Positions 49,921 to 50,004 of a stretch of DNA of 50,004 nt are shown here, in pieces. The notes beneath the pieces were generated by a model that saw nothing but the letters and a program-made list of their open reading frames with translations, did no database searches and was not told the origin of the DNA. The number at the start of each line of letters is the position of its first letter. Position 1 is the first letter of the stretch. Origin of the DNA: Phycisphaerales bacterium (lineage in GTDB: Bacteria > Planctomycetota > Phycisphaerae > Phycisphaerales > UBA1924); contig JALWOY010000169.1 in NCBI GenBank assembly GCA_027083355.1, positions 1 through 50,004 on the forward strand. Direction: 5' to 3'. Made by a program: the position numbers and the translations under genes.

Positions 49921-49988
49921 CAAAGAGTTGCGTCCATACTAGGTCCTTCACCCATGAAGGAGACCTGGTATGGAACGCGAACTCTTTG
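49921..49988. repeat. Long foldback over the start of the right-edge gene
   Basis: A 30-base left arm (49921-49950, starting CAAAGAGTTGCG) and a 34-base right arm (49955-49988, ending CTCTTTG) are near-perfect inverted complements around loop CCCA, differing by a few bases and two small gaps. The right arm contains the AAGGAGA ribosome site and the ATG at 49970. In RNA the stem would hide both. Confidence 0.8.
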
Positions 49989-50004
49989 CTCTGTTGCTTT
50001 CGAC
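49970..50004 (+). CDS. Start of a gene cut by the right edge
   Basis: Eleven codons are visible (MERELFALLLS). AAGGAGA lies 6 bases before ATG 49970, a strong ribosome site, but both are inside the foldback at 49921-49988. Mobile-element transposases sometimes have such masked starts. The product cannot be identified from this stretch. Confidence 0.5.
   Translation, partial: MERELFALLLS

Noticed and set aside
49652-49951. A 99-residue minus-strand frame at the right edge
   Set aside because: It runs through repeats and one arm of the foldback and has no protein-like features; the plus-strand ATG with a strong ribosome site is the better gene.

Overview
The window is GC-rich chromosomal DNA from a bacterium that is most likely a planctomycete, and within that phylum probably close to the Phycisphaerae. 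Three things suggest this: a secreted enzyme ending in a short 'GC-type' dockerin-like tail, many short GC-rich foldback repeats between genes, and a broken-up order of otherwise conserved operons. The taxonomic call is inference from family knowledge; no 16S gene is present.

Layout. (1) Positions 1-3.7 kb, minus strand: rpmF-plsX-fabH-fabD fatty-acid and ribosomal-protein cluster, followed by the start of a lipoprotein gene cut by the left edge. (2) 3.9-6.25 kb, plus: biotin ligase (birA) coupled to a succinyl/acetyl-CoA:CoA transferase. (3) 6.25-8.6 kb: repeat-bearing gap, a dockerin-tagged TM1410/GH114-like secreted protein and a divergent membrane protein. (4) 8.7-15.6 kb: a complete NiFe-hydrogenase maturation locus. 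The minus-strand operon hypC-(second HypC-like gene)-hypD-hypE-hypF is read by overlapping start and stop codons, and the divergent hypA-hypB-nickel permease is on plus. No hydrogenase structural gene is in view. (5) 15.7-22 kb, minus: tRNA-Ala, a small membrane protein, mgtE, a short-chain fatty acid transporter, a PH-domain protein, an ECF sigma factor with its probable anti-sigma factor, and a lipoprotein. (6) 22-27 kb, plus: a TPR protein, then a metal-uptake operon (small CPVC secreted protein, porin-like protein, substrate-binding protein, permease) that has no ATPase gene. (7) 27.1-39.3 kb, plus: rplK-rplA-rplJ-rplL, a strong terminator, rpoB, a three-gene insertion (HEPN protein, 81-residue partner, small membrane protein), then rpoC and its terminator. 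(8) 39.3-46.6 kb: repeats, dinB (minus), a secreted protein with three repeats of a Cys-containing module, a DUF418 membrane protein, two hypotheticals and clpX. (9) 46.7-50 kb: a minus-strand pair made of a ParA-type ATPase fused to a C-terminal CBM48/AMPK-beta-like glycogen-binding domain and a MinD/FlhG-like protein without a P-loop. At the right edge a long foldback covers the ribosome site and start codon of a new plus-strand gene.

How they fit together. Most of the window is housekeeping: lipid initiation, transcription and ribosome genes, ClpX, a DNA polymerase IV. The parts most likely to hold undescribed biology are the HEPN module between rpoB and rpoC, the ParA-CBM48 fusion with its ATPase-like neighbour, the repeated-module Cys protein, the second HypC-like protein and the hairpin-masked gene at the right edge. 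All calls rest on reading the sequence and on memory of protein families; no database search was run.
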